Shown here: positions 35,625 to 44,893 of the stretch, piece after piece
How positions within the stretch are numbered: the stretch's first letter is position 1
How the letters are laid out: every line of letters begins with the position of its first letter
Notes under the pieces: generated by a model
What the model was told of the DNA's origin: nothing
The model's input: the letters and a program-made list of their open reading frames with translations, nothing else
Database searches by the model: none
Position numbers and translations under genes: made by a program
Source of the DNA: an uncultured Eubacteriales bacterium
GTDB taxonomy: Bacteria; Bacillota; Clostridia; Christensenellales; Aristaeellaceae
NCBI GenBank assembly: GCA_902764915.1
Contig: CACWXY010000003.1
Span: 1-64,000, forward strand
DNA length: 64,000 nucleotides
Reading direction: 5' to 3'

Positions 35625-35990
35625 ATGGAGTTCAATCCCCTGATACCCATCTGGCTGCAAGTTGAAACAGACATTAAGCTGAACATGATTCGCGGAACAA
35701 TTGCCCCAGGCAGTAAACTGCCCGGAGGCCGTGATCTTGCACTGCAATACACCATCAATCCCAATACAGCCGCAAGAGTCTATCAGGAACTGGAAAAGGA
35801 AGGTCTGTGCCAGACACGGCGAGGGCTGGGTACTTTCGCTACTGATGAGCCGGAAAAAATCCGACAGGTACGTGAAGATATGGCCAAAAATGCGATTGCC
35901 CGCTTCATGGCAGAACTGAAAGATCTCGGATATACAAAGGAAGAAGCCATCACACTTCTTATAGAAACGGAGGACGCAAACCATGCTTGA
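35625..35990 (+). CDS. GntR-family regulator, YtrA subfamily
   Basis: The 121-residue product has the winged HTH of GntR proteins (IPIWLQVETDIKLNMIRGTI, LPGGRDLALQYTINPNTAARVYQELEKEGLCQTRRGLGTF) and only a short C-terminal helix region, the mark of the YtrA group, which controls ABC transporter operons and often responds to cell-envelope stress. AAAGGAG precedes the ATG. Its stop overlaps the start of the ATPase gene by 8 nt. An operator-like repeat covers its own -10. Confidence 0.92.
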   Translation: MEFNPLIPIWLQVETDIKLNMIRGTIAPGSKLPGGRDLALQYTINPNTAARVYQELEKEGLCQTRRGLGTFATDEPEKIRQVREDMAKNAIARFMAELKDLGYTKEEAITLLIETEDANHA

Positions 35991-36681
35991 AAGCAAAGAT
36001 CTTGTGAAAAACTACGGTTCCAAATCAGCTGTGAACCACGTATCACTCACCCTGCAGCCGGGACACATTTATGCGATTCTCGGCCCCAACGGCTCCGGAA
36101 AAACCACCTGGATGAAAATGGTAACAGGATTGGTTCGGCCCACATCCGGCACCATATTATTTGAAGGCAGCCCCATCGGCATTGACAGCCGCCGACATAT
36201 TGCCTATATGTCCACTGAGCCCTACTTCTATACCTTTATGAGCATTCACGATGTAGGTCAGTACTATGCAGACTTCTTTGAGGATTTCTCCATGACGCGC
36301 TATGCGGACCTCATGCAGCAGATGGACCTTGACTTAAAACTAAAGGTAAAGACGCTTTCTTCCGGCATGATGGCCAAACTGAAAGTCGGTGTAACACTGG
36401 CCCGTGACGCCCGTCTGTATCTGTTGGATGAACCCTTCAATGGAATTGATCTTCTCGCCCGGGATGCCATCCGAAAGACCATTCTTGAAGCCGCACAGCC
36501 GGAAAAAGCACTGCTTCTGTCCAGTCATCTGGTTGAGGAAATGGAAAGCATTGCGGATACCGCTATCTTTCTCAGTGAAGGAAAGCTGATTGAAATGCGT
36601 GACCTGGAAGAAATGCGTACGCAGGATGGCATATCCATGACGGAACGCTATCGCGAAATCTATGGAAAAACGGAGGATTGA
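35983..36681 (+). CDS. ABC transporter ATP-binding protein
   Basis: The 232-residue product has Walker A GPNGSGKTTW, a Q-loop region (ISTEPYFYTFM-like), a variant signature LSSGMMAKLKVG, Walker B LYLLDEPFNGID and the switch His in LLSSHLVEEME. It pairs with the downstream membrane protein as a two-gene exporter of the YtrB type. GGAGG precedes the ATG; overlaps the regulator gene by 8 nt. The signature has S-S-G-M-M instead of S-G-G-Q-x, seen in this subfamily. Confidence 0.93.
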   Translation: MLESKDLVKNYGSKSAVNHVSLTLQPGHIYAILGPNGSGKTTWMKMVTGLVRPTSGTILFEGSPIGIDSRRHIAYMSTEPYFYTFMSIHDVGQYYADFFEDFSMTRYADLMQQMDLDLKLKVKTLSSGMMAKLKVGVTLARDARLYLLDEPFNGIDLLARDAIRKTILEAAQPEKALLLSSHLVEEMESIADTAIFLSEGKLIEMRDLEEMRTQDGISMTERYREIYGKTED

Positions 36682-36684
36682 CCT

Positions 36685-37428
36685 ATGCGAAAGCTTATGA
36701 AATATGAATTTCGGAAAACACTTCCTATTAAGCTTCTTCTTCTTGGCATCACAGCGATTCTTCAAGTCCTGTTTCTCATGGGGCTATTATTCAATCGGGA
36801 TAACCTCACCGGACTGAGTGCAGTCTTACTGACCATTACTGCCATCGTCGGGATCATGCTGATCGGAATTCAGAGCATCGTCATTCTGCACCGGGATATC
36901 AATACCAGACAGAGCTACATGCTCTTTATGACGCCGAACAGCAACTATAAGATTCTGGGAAGCAAATACCTGGAAAATGGTCTCTCCCTGATACTGGGAA
37001 GTGCCTTCTTCTATCTTCTGGGCTTTCTGGATATCGTTCTGCTGATGAAGCACAATGGAGAATTGGATCAGCTGTGGCGTATGTTTTCTCAGCTTCTTAC
37101 TTCCATTAATCAGGAGCTGACCATTGATGCCTCCTCTATTGGGCTGGCGCTGCTTCTCTCCATCAGCAACTGGATTCAGTTCGTCTCTACCGCCTATTTT
37201 GCCGATATCGTGGCAACCGCACTCCTGACCAACCACAAACATAACGGCCTGCTGGCATTTGTACTGTTCGTTCTCATCTCTATTCTTTTTATCTACCTTC
37301 AGGAACTCCTGCCCCACACCATTGCCATACGGTCCCGAATGCTTCTGCAGAGTGTGCTGGCACTCATTCTCTCCTTTTTCATGTATCTTGTATCCTGCCG
37401 TCTGATGGATCGGTCATTAAGTGTATAA
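36685..37428 (+). CDS. ABC transporter permease
   Basis: The 247-residue product has about six hydrophobic segments (first two about 16-35 and 45-70; the last near 220-240), typical of ABC-2 type permeases that partner GntR-linked ATPases. Starts 3 bp after the ATPase stop, with GGAGG in the ATPase 3' end. Function and substrate (lantibiotic, envelope stress or other) are unknown. Confidence 0.85.
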   Translation: MRKLMKYEFRKTLPIKLLLLGITAILQVLFLMGLLFNRDNLTGLSAVLLTITAIVGIMLIGIQSIVILHRDINTRQSYMLFMTPNSNYKILGSKYLENGLSLILGSAFFYLLGFLDIVLLMKHNGELDQLWRMFSQLLTSINQELTIDASSIGLALLLSISNWIQFVSTAYFADIVATALLTNHKHNGLLAFVLFVLISILFIYLQELLPHTIAIRSRMLLQSVLALILSFFMYLVSCRLMDRSLSV

Positions 37429-37432
37429 GCCT

Positions 37433-37483
37433 CAAGAAAAAGAAGGAAGAGGGCAAACATTGCCTTCTCCCTTCTTTTTCTTG
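37433..37483 (+). terminator. Terminator of the GntR/ABC operon
   Basis: A long, slightly imperfect stem (from 37433 to 37483) with a 3-nt loop and CTTTTTCTT in its right arm. It could also end the convergent nucleoside phosphorylase transcript. Confidence 0.8.
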
Positions 37484-37570
37484 CTCTCCATGGTGCTCTT
37501 CACAAAGCGGTTCAGTGTCTTCCTTTCTTCATCGAGCCGTCTGACTGCATCTGCAATGAGGCACTTTCAT

Positions 37571-38338
37571 CTATCCGATCGCTTCCACCAGTTCAGCACA
37601 CAGCTGCACCAGATCGTAGCGGATCCCTTCCCTGCTGCGCCAGCCTCGACCATCCCATTCTTCCCCGCTCAAATCATCGCCTCCATAGATCAGTGCGCCA
37701 TAGGAAAAATGTCTGTATTGTGCAACTGCAATGCACCCGGCCTGTTCCATTTCCACGATTCGCGCGCCTTCTGCTTTTCTTCTTGCAATCCGATCCGCAG
37801 TCTCACGGAAAATCGCATCCGTCGTCCAGACCAGACCCTGCAGATAGGGTATATTTCGTTCCTTCAGACAGCAGACAATGCGTTCTGTCACCTGGGGATC
37901 GGTATAGATCACGCGGGAAGCGGGAATATAGTGATAAGAAAAGCCTTCATCCCGTATAGCCCCATCTACCACCATTACCTGGCCGACATCAATGGTTCGA
38001 TCCAGCACACCGCCTCCGCCGCAAAACATTACTTTCCGGATTCCCATTGCATGGAAAAGATCCAGGTTTCCGGCACATGCAGGGCATCCCACCTGGCCCA
38101 GTGTCAGCAGTACACCCGGCCTTTCGCAGAACCGAAAAATCTCCACTGGGTTTTCTCCGGGAATCACACAGGCCTTTGCAATCTGACGAGAAGAAAGCAG
38201 TTTCTGCATAACCTCAGAAAAAAAGGTAATCACCATTTTGTCCGTATCAAATCCTTCACCGGCAAAATGGGATGGGTTCAGCTTTGCCGTCGGGTTATCA
38301 TCATATTCCAGTACCGGCCAGTCTTCCTGACGCAGCAT
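37571..38338 (-). CDS. Nucleoside phosphorylase (PNP/UDP family)
   Basis: Phosphorolytic cleavage of a purine or pyrimidine nucleoside. The 255-residue product has GQVGCPACAGNLDLFHAMG, the metal/phosphate loop FCGGGGVLD, and the C-terminal WTTDAIFRET with VEMEQAGCIAVAQY, the purine-binding region of family 1 nucleoside phosphorylases. A GGGGAG site lies about 9 nt before the ATG. It is an isolated gene convergent with the GntR cassette; the exact nucleoside cannot be told. Confidence 0.88.
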   Translation of the reverse strand: MLRQEDWPVLEYDDNPTAKLNPSHFAGEGFDTDKMVITFFSEVMQKLLSSRQIAKACVIPGENPVEIFRFCERPGVLLTLGQVGCPACAGNLDLFHAMGIRKVMFCGGGGVLDRTIDVGQVMVVDGAIRDEGFSYHYIPASRVIYTDPQVTERIVCCLKERNIPYLQGLVWTTDAIFRETADRIARRKAEGARIVEMEQAGCIAVAQYRHFSYGALIYGGDDLSGEEWDGRGWRSREGIRYDLVQLCAELVEAIG

Positions 38339-38423
38339 AAGAAATCACTCCCCTATTCAGATTGGCCAGCGGCTTCTCAAAGGAGCCGGTGCGGCATGAT
38401 GCTGCCCCAGCTCACAGCCAGCT

Positions 38424-39224
38424 TTATTGTATCTTATTCCATAGCCACTCCATGGCAATCGGCAGTGCATAATTCCAGAATGCAAAGTCGTGAACCCCGG
38501 GATGCGTGAGCCATTCGTGTGCTACATGCATCTGTTCGAGATAGGAATGCATATCCTGGTTGGCAGCAAACAGAAAATCCTCTGTACCGCACGCAAGGAA
38601 CAGGCGGGGCAGTCGCTCTCCCTGAGAAAGTCGTTTCCTTACCATATATTTGGGCGAAACATCGCTTGACATTACCTTCGAGGGTTCTCCGAAAGTATGT
38701 ACATAATATGCATACGGTGCTACGCCATTGTCGCTGCCCGGTTTCATGGCAGCCACTTCATCCGTAATCAGCGCCGCAGACAGTGCTACCACTGCGCCGA
38801 ACACCTTGTTATAGAACAATCCATTGCGCAGCGCGCCAAAACCGCCCATGGAAAGTCCTCCGATCCACGTTTCTTCCCGTTTTTCTGAAAGCGGAAACAG
38901 CCGCCGAGTGACGTTTACCAGCTCACTGCCAATCAGATCAGCATAGTCATCTGTGCTGTTCGGATTATTCAGATAAAAGCTGTTTCCACCATCTGCAAGC
39001 ACAATCGCCGTATGATACTGGCTGGCCAGGCTGGCAACAGACCCATGATACAGCCAGTCCATATAGTTTCCGGTGTATCCATGAAGCAGATACAGCGTCG
39101 GGAACGGTCCGCTGCCATAGCTGCGTTTTCCCATTTCATCCACATTGTCTATCGGAAGTACAGCGGCAAAAGATACCTGACGATGCAGTGCCATAGAATG
39201 ATACTGACCAGTTAATACAGCCAT
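38424..39224 (-). CDS. Esterase, alpha/beta hydrolase (esterase D type)
   Basis: Cytoplasmic carboxylesterase; no signal peptide. The 266-residue product has LYLLHGYTGNYMDW (oxyanion region), the nucleophile elbow GLSMGG, and the catalytic His in GVHDFAFWNYAL; an Asp in ACGTEDFLF completes the triad. It lies 16 bp after a second esterase of the same type, so this is a tandem pair; sequence divergence is large, so the duplication is old. Substrate unknown (acetyl esters of sugars or S-formylglutathione-like thioesters are possible). Confidence 0.9.
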   Translation of the reverse strand: MAVLTGQYHSMALHRQVSFAAVLPIDNVDEMGKRSYGSGPFPTLYLLHGYTGNYMDWLYHGSVASLASQYHTAIVLADGGNSFYLNNPNSTDDYADLIGSELVNVTRRLFPLSEKREETWIGGLSMGGFGALRNGLFYNKVFGAVVALSAALITDEVAAMKPGSDNGVAPYAYYVHTFGEPSKVMSSDVSPKYMVRKRLSQGERLPRLFLACGTEDFLFAANQDMHSYLEQMHVAHEWLTHPGVHDFAFWNYALPIAMEWLWNKIQ

Positions 39225-39240
39225 CTTTCTGTTCCCTTTC

Positions 39241-40068
39241 TCATGTCTTGCTCTGTCTGCTTACACCAAAAAACCGCAGTGCTTCTTCTACGGCAAGATC
39301 CCAGAAACGCCATTCATGCTTATATCCGGGCAAAGAAAACCAATGGGCTTTGAGTCCAATATCCCTGCAGTGTTCCTGAAAGCGGAGATAAAATGAATAC
39401 AGAAGTGTATCCTCCTCCCCACAGGCAAACATAAGCCGAGGCAGTTTTCCCGTAGGTGCCAACGCATCAATCATCGCCCATACGTTCTCATTGGAAGCCC
39501 GATAGGCTTCCACCCCGCCCGCATTTCGCAGCGTATTCTTCAATCTCGGATTCTCCGTATCAAGAAGCGGACAGGGATTGCCAGGACCAAGCTCTGAAAG
39601 ATCCATCGGTGCTGCCGAAAACACCGCCGCTGCTGCAAACTTATCCGGATGATTGACAGCATACTTGATCGTCCCGCGTCCCCCCATGGAAAGCCCCGCA
39701 ATGAAATTGTCCTTACGCTGATCAGATACCGGGAACCAGCCGTATATGAAGGGCATCAGTTCCTCCGTCAGATAATCATACATCCGGTAGCCCATCATGG
39801 TATCATCCCAGTTGGAATAGTTCGAATTCAGTGCCGGCGGCATTACCACAGCCAGCTGGTTTTCCTCCGCATACAGCTCAATCCTTGTTTTCCGAACCCA
39901 GTCTGTCTGATCTCCGAATGTACCGTGCAGAAGCCACAATACCGGATACTTTTTCCCCGACCCGTAGAATGCAGCCGGAGTCTGTGTACGAGGTTTGTCC
40001 GGCAGAATCACCAGGATTTCATGATTATTGCCCAGATATTCGCTCTCAAAATTGACATGCAAAAGCAA
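39241..40068 (-). CDS. Esterase, alpha/beta hydrolase (tandem paralogue)
   Basis: The 275-residue product has LWLLHGTFGDQTDW, the nucleophile elbow GLSMGGRG, and catalytic Asp/His in ACGEEDTLLYSF and GYKHEWRFWD. Starts with TTG; GGAGGAG lies 7 nt upstream and no better ATG exists. It precedes the second esterase in the same minus-strand unit. Confidence 0.88.
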   Translation of the reverse strand: MLLHVNFESEYLGNNHEILVILPDKPRTQTPAAFYGSGKKYPVLWLLHGTFGDQTDWVRKTRIELYAEENQLAVVMPPALNSNYSNWDDTMMGYRMYDYLTEELMPFIYGWFPVSDQRKDNFIAGLSMGGRGTIKYAVNHPDKFAAAAVFSAAPMDLSELGPGNPCPLLDTENPRLKNTLRNAGGVEAYRASNENVWAMIDALAPTGKLPRLMFACGEEDTLLYSFYLRFQEHCRDIGLKAHWFSLPGYKHEWRFWDLAVEEALRFFGVSRQSKT

Positions 40069-40100
40069 AACCTATCTCCTCCTATCCTGTGTACAATATA

Positions 40101-40147
40101 AAAAAGAAGGCAGGGAACAAAGAGATGTTCTCTCATGTCCCGCCTTC
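40101..40147 (-). terminator. Terminator of the glycerol operon
   Basis: GAAGGC-type arms (40106 onward with a right arm to 40147) form a long stem with mismatches; on the minus strand TTTTTTAT follows. Confidence 0.8.
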
Positions 40148-40162
40148 CCCAATAGCTGTCAA

Positions 40163-40522
40163 TTACAGTACACTTCTTGTCGCAATCACATCTATACCGG
40201 TTCCGCAGACATTCACCGCCACCGCATCGCCTGCATGCACAGGCTTTTTCAAAGTGGTTTCAGAAAGCACTTTCATGCAGGCAGGGATCAATGCCTTGGG
40301 AATCGGCTGACGTGTCTTAACCGAGCAGGGCAGACGGGAACCTTCCACGGGAACAACCGCAGTCACCATACGCACGGGGGTGGTGCATTCCTGATGCGCA
40401 TAGGTTTCCCCACGCTTACAGGTATTGCCGCTGACACTGACCACCTTACCATCCTCCAGTGTCACCGTCATACGACAACCCATCGGGCAGTTAATACAGG
40501 TGATGACTCTTTCCTCTGCCAT
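40163..40522 (-). CDS. DUF1667 protein of the glycerol operon
   Basis: The 119-residue product has paired cysteines near the N-terminus (ITCINCPMGC, then NTCKRGE) and the DUF1667 pattern VRMVTAVVPVEGSRLP. It is the last gene of the glpK operon and starts 1 nt after the FAD oxidoreductase stop, so translation is coupled. Members lie with anaerobic G3P dehydrogenase genes; the cysteines suggest an electron-carrier or accessory role, which is inference. Confidence 0.85.
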   Translation of the reverse strand: MAEERVITCINCPMGCRMTVTLEDGKVVSVSGNTCKRGETYAHQECTTPVRMVTAVVPVEGSRLPCSVKTRQPIPKALIPACMKVLSETTLKKPVHAGDAVAVNVCGTGIDVIATRSVL

Positions 40523-40523
40523 C

Positions 40524-41771
40524 TCAGCCCACCTCCACTGTCAGGTCCGCATCAAGACCTTTCACGATTTCTTTCTTCAGATCAATGACTGCCATTTCAC
40601 CAGGTGTGAAAATCATCTGCCGACGCTTTGCGATCTCACGTTCCCCGCACAGCACACGCACTGTCGCATTCTTATACACAGCATCCGGACGGAACATCAG
40701 CCGTACGCCGTCCTCTGCATCCAGACGAATTGACTGCGGTACCGTGCCGCGAACACCCTTGCCGTCACGGACCTTGACCGTCCTTCCCACCTTCAGGTTG
40801 CCGCGCACAAACGCAGCTGCAGCATGTCCGGCCTTGAAGCTTTCCTCCGAGACATAGTCCACAAGATCGTGTACATGCAGAACATTCCCGCAGGCAAAGA
40901 TGCCGGGAATACTGGTCTGCAGGCTGTCATCCACTTCTGCACCGCTTGTCACAGGGCTCAGATGCACATGTGCCGTACGGCTCAGCTCGTTTTCAGGAAT
41001 CAAGCCGACAGACAGAAGCAGGGTATCACACTCAAAATACTGTTCAGTACCGGGAATCGGTTTTCTGTCCGGCCCGACTTCCGAAACAGCCACGCCTGTA
41101 AGCCGTTCCCGTCCATCAATACGCGTTACAGTATGGCTCAGATACAGCGGAATATTGTAATCCTGCAGGCACTGAACGATATTCCTGTTCAGGCCGGAAG
41201 AGAAAGGCATCAGTTCCACGCATGCCAGAACCTTGGCACCCTGCAACGTCATGCGGCGCGCCATAATCAGTCCGATATCGCCGCTGCCCAGAATCACTAC
41301 ACGCTTGCCGGGCATGAAACCTTCCAGGTTCACGAACTTCTGCGCCGTACCCGCAGTATAGACACCGGCACAGCGTGTACCAGGCGTACCCAGCGCACCC
41401 CGAGGACGCTCGCGGCAGCCCATGGCCAGAATGACGGCACCGGCTTCAATCTCCTGATATCCTTCCTTCTGGGATACGCAGGATACAACCCGGTCCTCAG
41501 AGAGCGACAGTACAGTGGTATCACAGGCAATCGGAATGCCCAGTTCCAGCGCCTTATCAATATCTCTCTGCGCATACTCCGGTCCCGTGAGTTCCTCGCC
41601 AAAGCGATGCAGGCCAAAGCCATTGTGAATGCACTGCCGCAGAATACCGCCCGGGTTATGCTCACGTTCCAGAACCACCATGTCCCGAATGCCGTCTTCC
41701 CAGGCAGCAATCGCGGCAGCCAGCCCAGCAGGACCGCCCCCGATAATCACCAGTTCCTTCTTAGTCCGCAT
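40524..41771 (-). CDS. FAD-dependent pyridine-nucleotide-type oxidoreductase
   Basis: The 415-residue product has a dinucleotide-binding motif at each Rossmann domain (VIIGGGPAGLAAAIAAW at the start; VVILGSGDIGLIMARR near 170) and a late FACGNVLHVHDLVDY that closes the FAD site. Probably the NAD(P)H-linked partner of the neighbouring G3P dehydrogenase, with DUF1667. It overlaps the upstream dehydrogenase gene by 11 nt. Confidence 0.88.
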   Translation of the reverse strand: MRTKKELVIIGGGPAGLAAAIAAWEDGIRDMVVLEREHNPGGILRQCIHNGFGLHRFGEELTGPEYAQRDIDKALELGIPIACDTTVLSLSEDRVVSCVSQKEGYQEIEAGAVILAMGCRERPRGALGTPGTRCAGVYTAGTAQKFVNLEGFMPGKRVVILGSGDIGLIMARRMTLQGAKVLACVELMPFSSGLNRNIVQCLQDYNIPLYLSHTVTRIDGRERLTGVAVSEVGPDRKPIPGTEQYFECDTLLLSVGLIPENELSRTAHVHLSPVTSGAEVDDSLQTSIPGIFACGNVLHVHDLVDYVSEESFKAGHAAAAFVRGNLKVGRTVKVRDGKGVRGTVPQSIRLDAEDGVRLMFRPDAVYKNATVRVLCGEREIAKRRQMIFTPGEMAVIDLKKEIVKGLDADLTVEVG

Positions 41772-43221
41772 CCTCGGCCACCCCTTTCATGGACTCCTGA
41801 ATGGTCCCGCAGAGCAGTTCGCTCCCCGGGGCACCCTTACGGATGCAGGTCATATCCACACCCAGTTCTTCGGCAAGGATCTCCGTCACACGCGGTGAAC
41901 AGAAGCCGCCCTGGCAGCGTCCCATGCCGGCACGTGTGCGCCGTTTGACTCCATCCACTGTCGTGGCTCCTACAGGCCGGCGGATCGCATCGCGGATTTC
42001 CTGCTCGGTAACAACCTCACACCGGCAGATAATATTCCCGTGCAGCGGATATGTCTGAACCGCTGCTGTGCGCTCCTCAGCATTCATTTCATTGAAAGGC
42101 TTGGGCCGGGACGGGAAAGGTTTCCACTCCGCCTTGCGCTGCAGTCCTTCCCCTTCTGCGATCATTTCACTGAGCGCTTCGCCTACCGCCGGTGCAGCGG
42201 AAAGTCCAGGACTTTCCATGCCCGCCGCTTCATAGGCATGCCGGTTTCCCGCGACAGGGCCCACCACAAAGTCGCCGCCGGCTGCATGGGCACGCACACC
42301 GGAGAAATTGGTCACAGCCGTACGCACAGAAAGCTTCGGCCATGTCAGACGCGCTGCGCTCAATACACTTTCCAGCCCGTCCGCGGTTGTCTGTGTATCC
42401 AGCGGATCATCAATATCTTCCGCTGTCGGTCCCAGGAGTACATTGTCATGCACGGTTGGTGCCACCAGGATTCCCTTGCCCATCTTTGTAGGGCACTGAA
42501 ACATGGTCCTCGCAAAGGGCATATGATCCGGGTGATCCAGGATATAGTACTGTCCGCGGCGATGTATGATCTCCATGGGCTCCCCACCCATGGCTTCATG
42601 AAATACACCGCTCATATACCCGGCACAGTTCACCAGCACATCGCAGGTCTTTTCACCCTGGCTGGTCAAGACATGCCATTTTTCTCCGTCATAGGCAATA
42701 CTTTCCACCTTTGTATTCAGGCAGAATGTGACGCCATTGATGGCAGCATGATCTGCCAGCGCATAGGTCATCTCATAAGGACTTACGATTCCGCTGGTAG
42801 GCACATGAAGAGCAGCGATCGCCTCTGGCGCAATCTCCGGCTCCATCTCCCGCAGCCGGTCCTGCTCCACGATCTCCAGTCCTTCCACGCCGTTGGCATT
42901 TCCCTGTTCCAGAAGCTTCACCAGGGTACCGCGGTCCGCCTCAGAAAATGCCACTACCAGTGCACCGTTCTGCTTGTAGGGAACACCCAGCTCCCTGCAC
43001 AGTGCGGGGTACATGCGCGCACCTGCCACATTGTATTTCGCCTTCAAGGTGCCGGGTACAGCATCGTAGCCCGCATGCACAATACCGCTGTTCGCCTTAC
43101 TGCAGCCCTCAGATACATCATAGGCCGCTTCCAATACACAAACCCTGGCATCATAGCGGCTCAGCGCACGGGCTACGCTGCAGCCCACAACGCCCCCGCC
43201 GATGATCAAAACCTCCGTCAA
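41761..43221 (-). CDS. glpA: Anaerobic glycerol-3-phosphate dehydrogenase-like FAD protein with [2Fe-2S]-type domain
   Basis: Oxidises glycerol-3-phosphate to dihydroxyacetone phosphate. The 486-residue product starts with the FAD motif VLIIGGGVVGCSVARALSRY, has the DAO fold throughout, and ends with a BFD-like domain holding four cysteines (CRC, then RCQGGFC), as in GlpA. The TTG at 43221 was chosen: AAGGAG is 9 nt upstream and it places the Rossmann motif at the usual position; an ATG at 43242 also is in frame. Second gene of the operon after glpK. Confidence 0.88.
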   Translation of the reverse strand: MTEVLIIGGGVVGCSVARALSRYDARVCVLEAAYDVSEGCSKANSGIVHAGYDAVPGTLKAKYNVAGARMYPALCRELGVPYKQNGALVVAFSEADRGTLVKLLEQGNANGVEGLEIVEQDRLREMEPEIAPEAIAALHVPTSGIVSPYEMTYALADHAAINGVTFCLNTKVESIAYDGEKWHVLTSQGEKTCDVLVNCAGYMSGVFHEAMGGEPMEIIHRRGQYYILDHPDHMPFARTMFQCPTKMGKGILVAPTVHDNVLLGPTAEDIDDPLDTQTTADGLESVLSAARLTWPKLSVRTAVTNFSGVRAHAAGGDFVVGPVAGNRHAYEAAGMESPGLSAAPAVGEALSEMIAEGEGLQRKAEWKPFPSRPKPFNEMNAEERTAAVQTYPLHGNIICRCEVVTEQEIRDAIRRPVGATTVDGVKRRTRAGMGRCQGGFCSPRVTEILAEELGVDMTCIRKGAPGSELLCGTIQESMKGVAEDAD

Positions 43222-43247
43222 GTCCTCCAACTCCTTCCTCATTCCGC

Positions 43248-44741
43248 TTAATGCTCAATCCAGTCACGGCTGCGCTCCACTGCGCGGTGCCAGCCATGCA
43301 GCAGTTCTTCCCGCTTTTCCTGGGACATTTTCGGCTCAAAGACTAGGTCCTGTTTCCATAGCTTCTTCAGCGCATCCGTATCGGGATAGACACCCACTGC
43401 TAGCCCTGCCATAAGTGCAACGCCCATGGCAGTTGTCTCCAGCACCTGGGGCCGTACAACAGAAATGCCCATGATATCAGCCTCAAACTGCATCAGGAAA
43501 CCGTTGGCACTGGCGCCGCCGTCCACCTGCATCTGCTTCGGCTTTTCCCCGCTGTCCTCCTCCATAGCCTTGAGAAGGTCACAGGTCTGATACGCAATCG
43601 CTTCCAAGGCCGCACGAACGATCTGCGCCCGGCCGGTACCACGGGTCATGCCCACCAGCGTTCCGCGGCTGTACATATCCCACCATGGCGCCCCCAGGCC
43701 CGTAAAGGCAGGCACCAGATATACTCCGCCCGTATCCTCAATAGAGGATGCGATCTCTTCGCTTTCCGATACATGCTTGACAAACTTCATTTCATCCCGC
43801 AGCCACTGCATCGTCGCGCCGCCCATAAAGACACTGCCCTCCAGTGCATAGGAAGGAATGCTGTCCCGGCGCCAGGCCATGGTTGTCAGAAGACCATTCT
43901 CGCTCTTCACCGGCGTATGCCCCGTATTCATCAGCATAAAGCAGCCGGTGCCATAGGTGTTCTTTACGGAACCCGGTTCATAGCATGTCTGCCCGAACAG
44001 GGATGCGTGCTGATCGCCCAATACCGATGCAACCGGTACAGCAGCCCCAAGAATCTCAGGATCCAGGGTGCCGATCACGCCGCAGGAATCAATGACTTTC
44101 GGAAGACATGCCCGGGGAATATTCAGCATGGAAAGCAGTTCATCATCCCAGTCCTGGGTATGAATATTGAAAAGCATGGTACGCCCGGCATTGGTTGCAT
44201 CCGTCACATGCGGATGTCCGCTGACCAGGTGCCAGATAAGGAAGGAATCAATTGTGCCGAAGCACAGTTTTCCTTCCTCCGCTTCCTTCTGCAGACCCGT
44301 GGCGTCCAGCATCCAGCGAAGTTTCGTACCTGAAAAATATGCATCCGGGATCAGACCGGTCTTTTCCCGAATGACTTTCCCATAGCCTTTCTCTACCAGC
44401 CCGTCTACCAGATCAGCCGTACGCCGGCACTGCCATACAATCGCATTGCTCACGCACCGGCCTGTATCCCGCTCCCACAGAAGCGTTGTCTCGCGCTGGT
44501 TGGTAATCCCGATTGCCATAATGTCCTCAGGACCCACACCGGCGAAGCGCACAGCACGCTTCAGTGAGCGCACCTGCGTCTCCAGAATGCGGTTCGGATC
44601 ATGCTCTACCCAGCCGGGTTTGGGGTAAATCTGCGGAAACTCTTCCGCGCTGGTCGCCAGCATATGGCCTTCCAGATCAAACACTACTGCACGGGAACTG
44701 GTCGTACCCTGATCCAGTGCAACCAATACTTTCTGTCCCAC
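43248..44741 (-). CDS. glpK: Glycerol kinase
   Basis: Phosphorylates glycerol with ATP. The 497-residue product has the family start VALDQGTTSSRAVVFD, VSNAIVWQCRRT, the TGLIPDAYFSGTKLRW loop, GLGAPWWDM and MQVDGGASANGFLMQF. Full length. GTG start with AGGAGG 9 nt upstream. First gene of the operon glpK, glpA, FAD oxidoreductase, DUF1667; no GlpF channel is in the window. A promoter with an extended -10 lies 40 bp before it. Confidence 0.97.
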   Translation of the reverse strand: MGQKVLVALDQGTTSSRAVVFDLEGHMLATSAEEFPQIYPKPGWVEHDPNRILETQVRSLKRAVRFAGVGPEDIMAIGITNQRETTLLWERDTGRCVSNAIVWQCRRTADLVDGLVEKGYGKVIREKTGLIPDAYFSGTKLRWMLDATGLQKEAEEGKLCFGTIDSFLIWHLVSGHPHVTDATNAGRTMLFNIHTQDWDDELLSMLNIPRACLPKVIDSCGVIGTLDPEILGAAVPVASVLGDQHASLFGQTCYEPGSVKNTYGTGCFMLMNTGHTPVKSENGLLTTMAWRRDSIPSYALEGSVFMGGATMQWLRDEMKFVKHVSESEEIASSIEDTGGVYLVPAFTGLGAPWWDMYSRGTLVGMTRGTGRAQIVRAALEAIAYQTCDLLKAMEEDSGEKPKQMQVDGGASANGFLMQFEADIMGISVVRPQVLETTAMGVALMAGLAVGVYPDTDALKKLWKQDLVFEPKMSQEKREELLHGWHRAVERSRDWIEH

Positions 44742-44780
44742 TGATCATTGCCTCCTGTCTGGACTGTTCACATTTCCTGC

Positions 44781-44809
44781 ATCATATCAAAGACAACGCT
44801 ACACCGCAA
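44781..44809 (-). promoter_or_regulatory. Promoter of the glycerol operon
   Basis: Minus strand TTGCGG (44804-44809), 17-bp spacer, TATGAT (44781-44786) preceded by TGA. Confidence 0.65.
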
Positions 44810-44826
44810 GCAGTCTCCCGGCATTC

Positions 44827-44855
44827 TTGACGGCATTTCGCATGATGTGTAAGAT
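44827..44855 (+). promoter_or_regulatory. Promoter of the secreted metallo-hydrolase gene
   Basis: TTGACG (44827-44832), 17-bp spacer, TAAGAT (44850-44855); divergent from the glycerol operon promoter, with only 17 bp between them. Confidence 0.65.
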
Positions 44856-44893
44856 GCATGTGAATCCCACTCTGTACAGAAAGAGGTTTTCAT

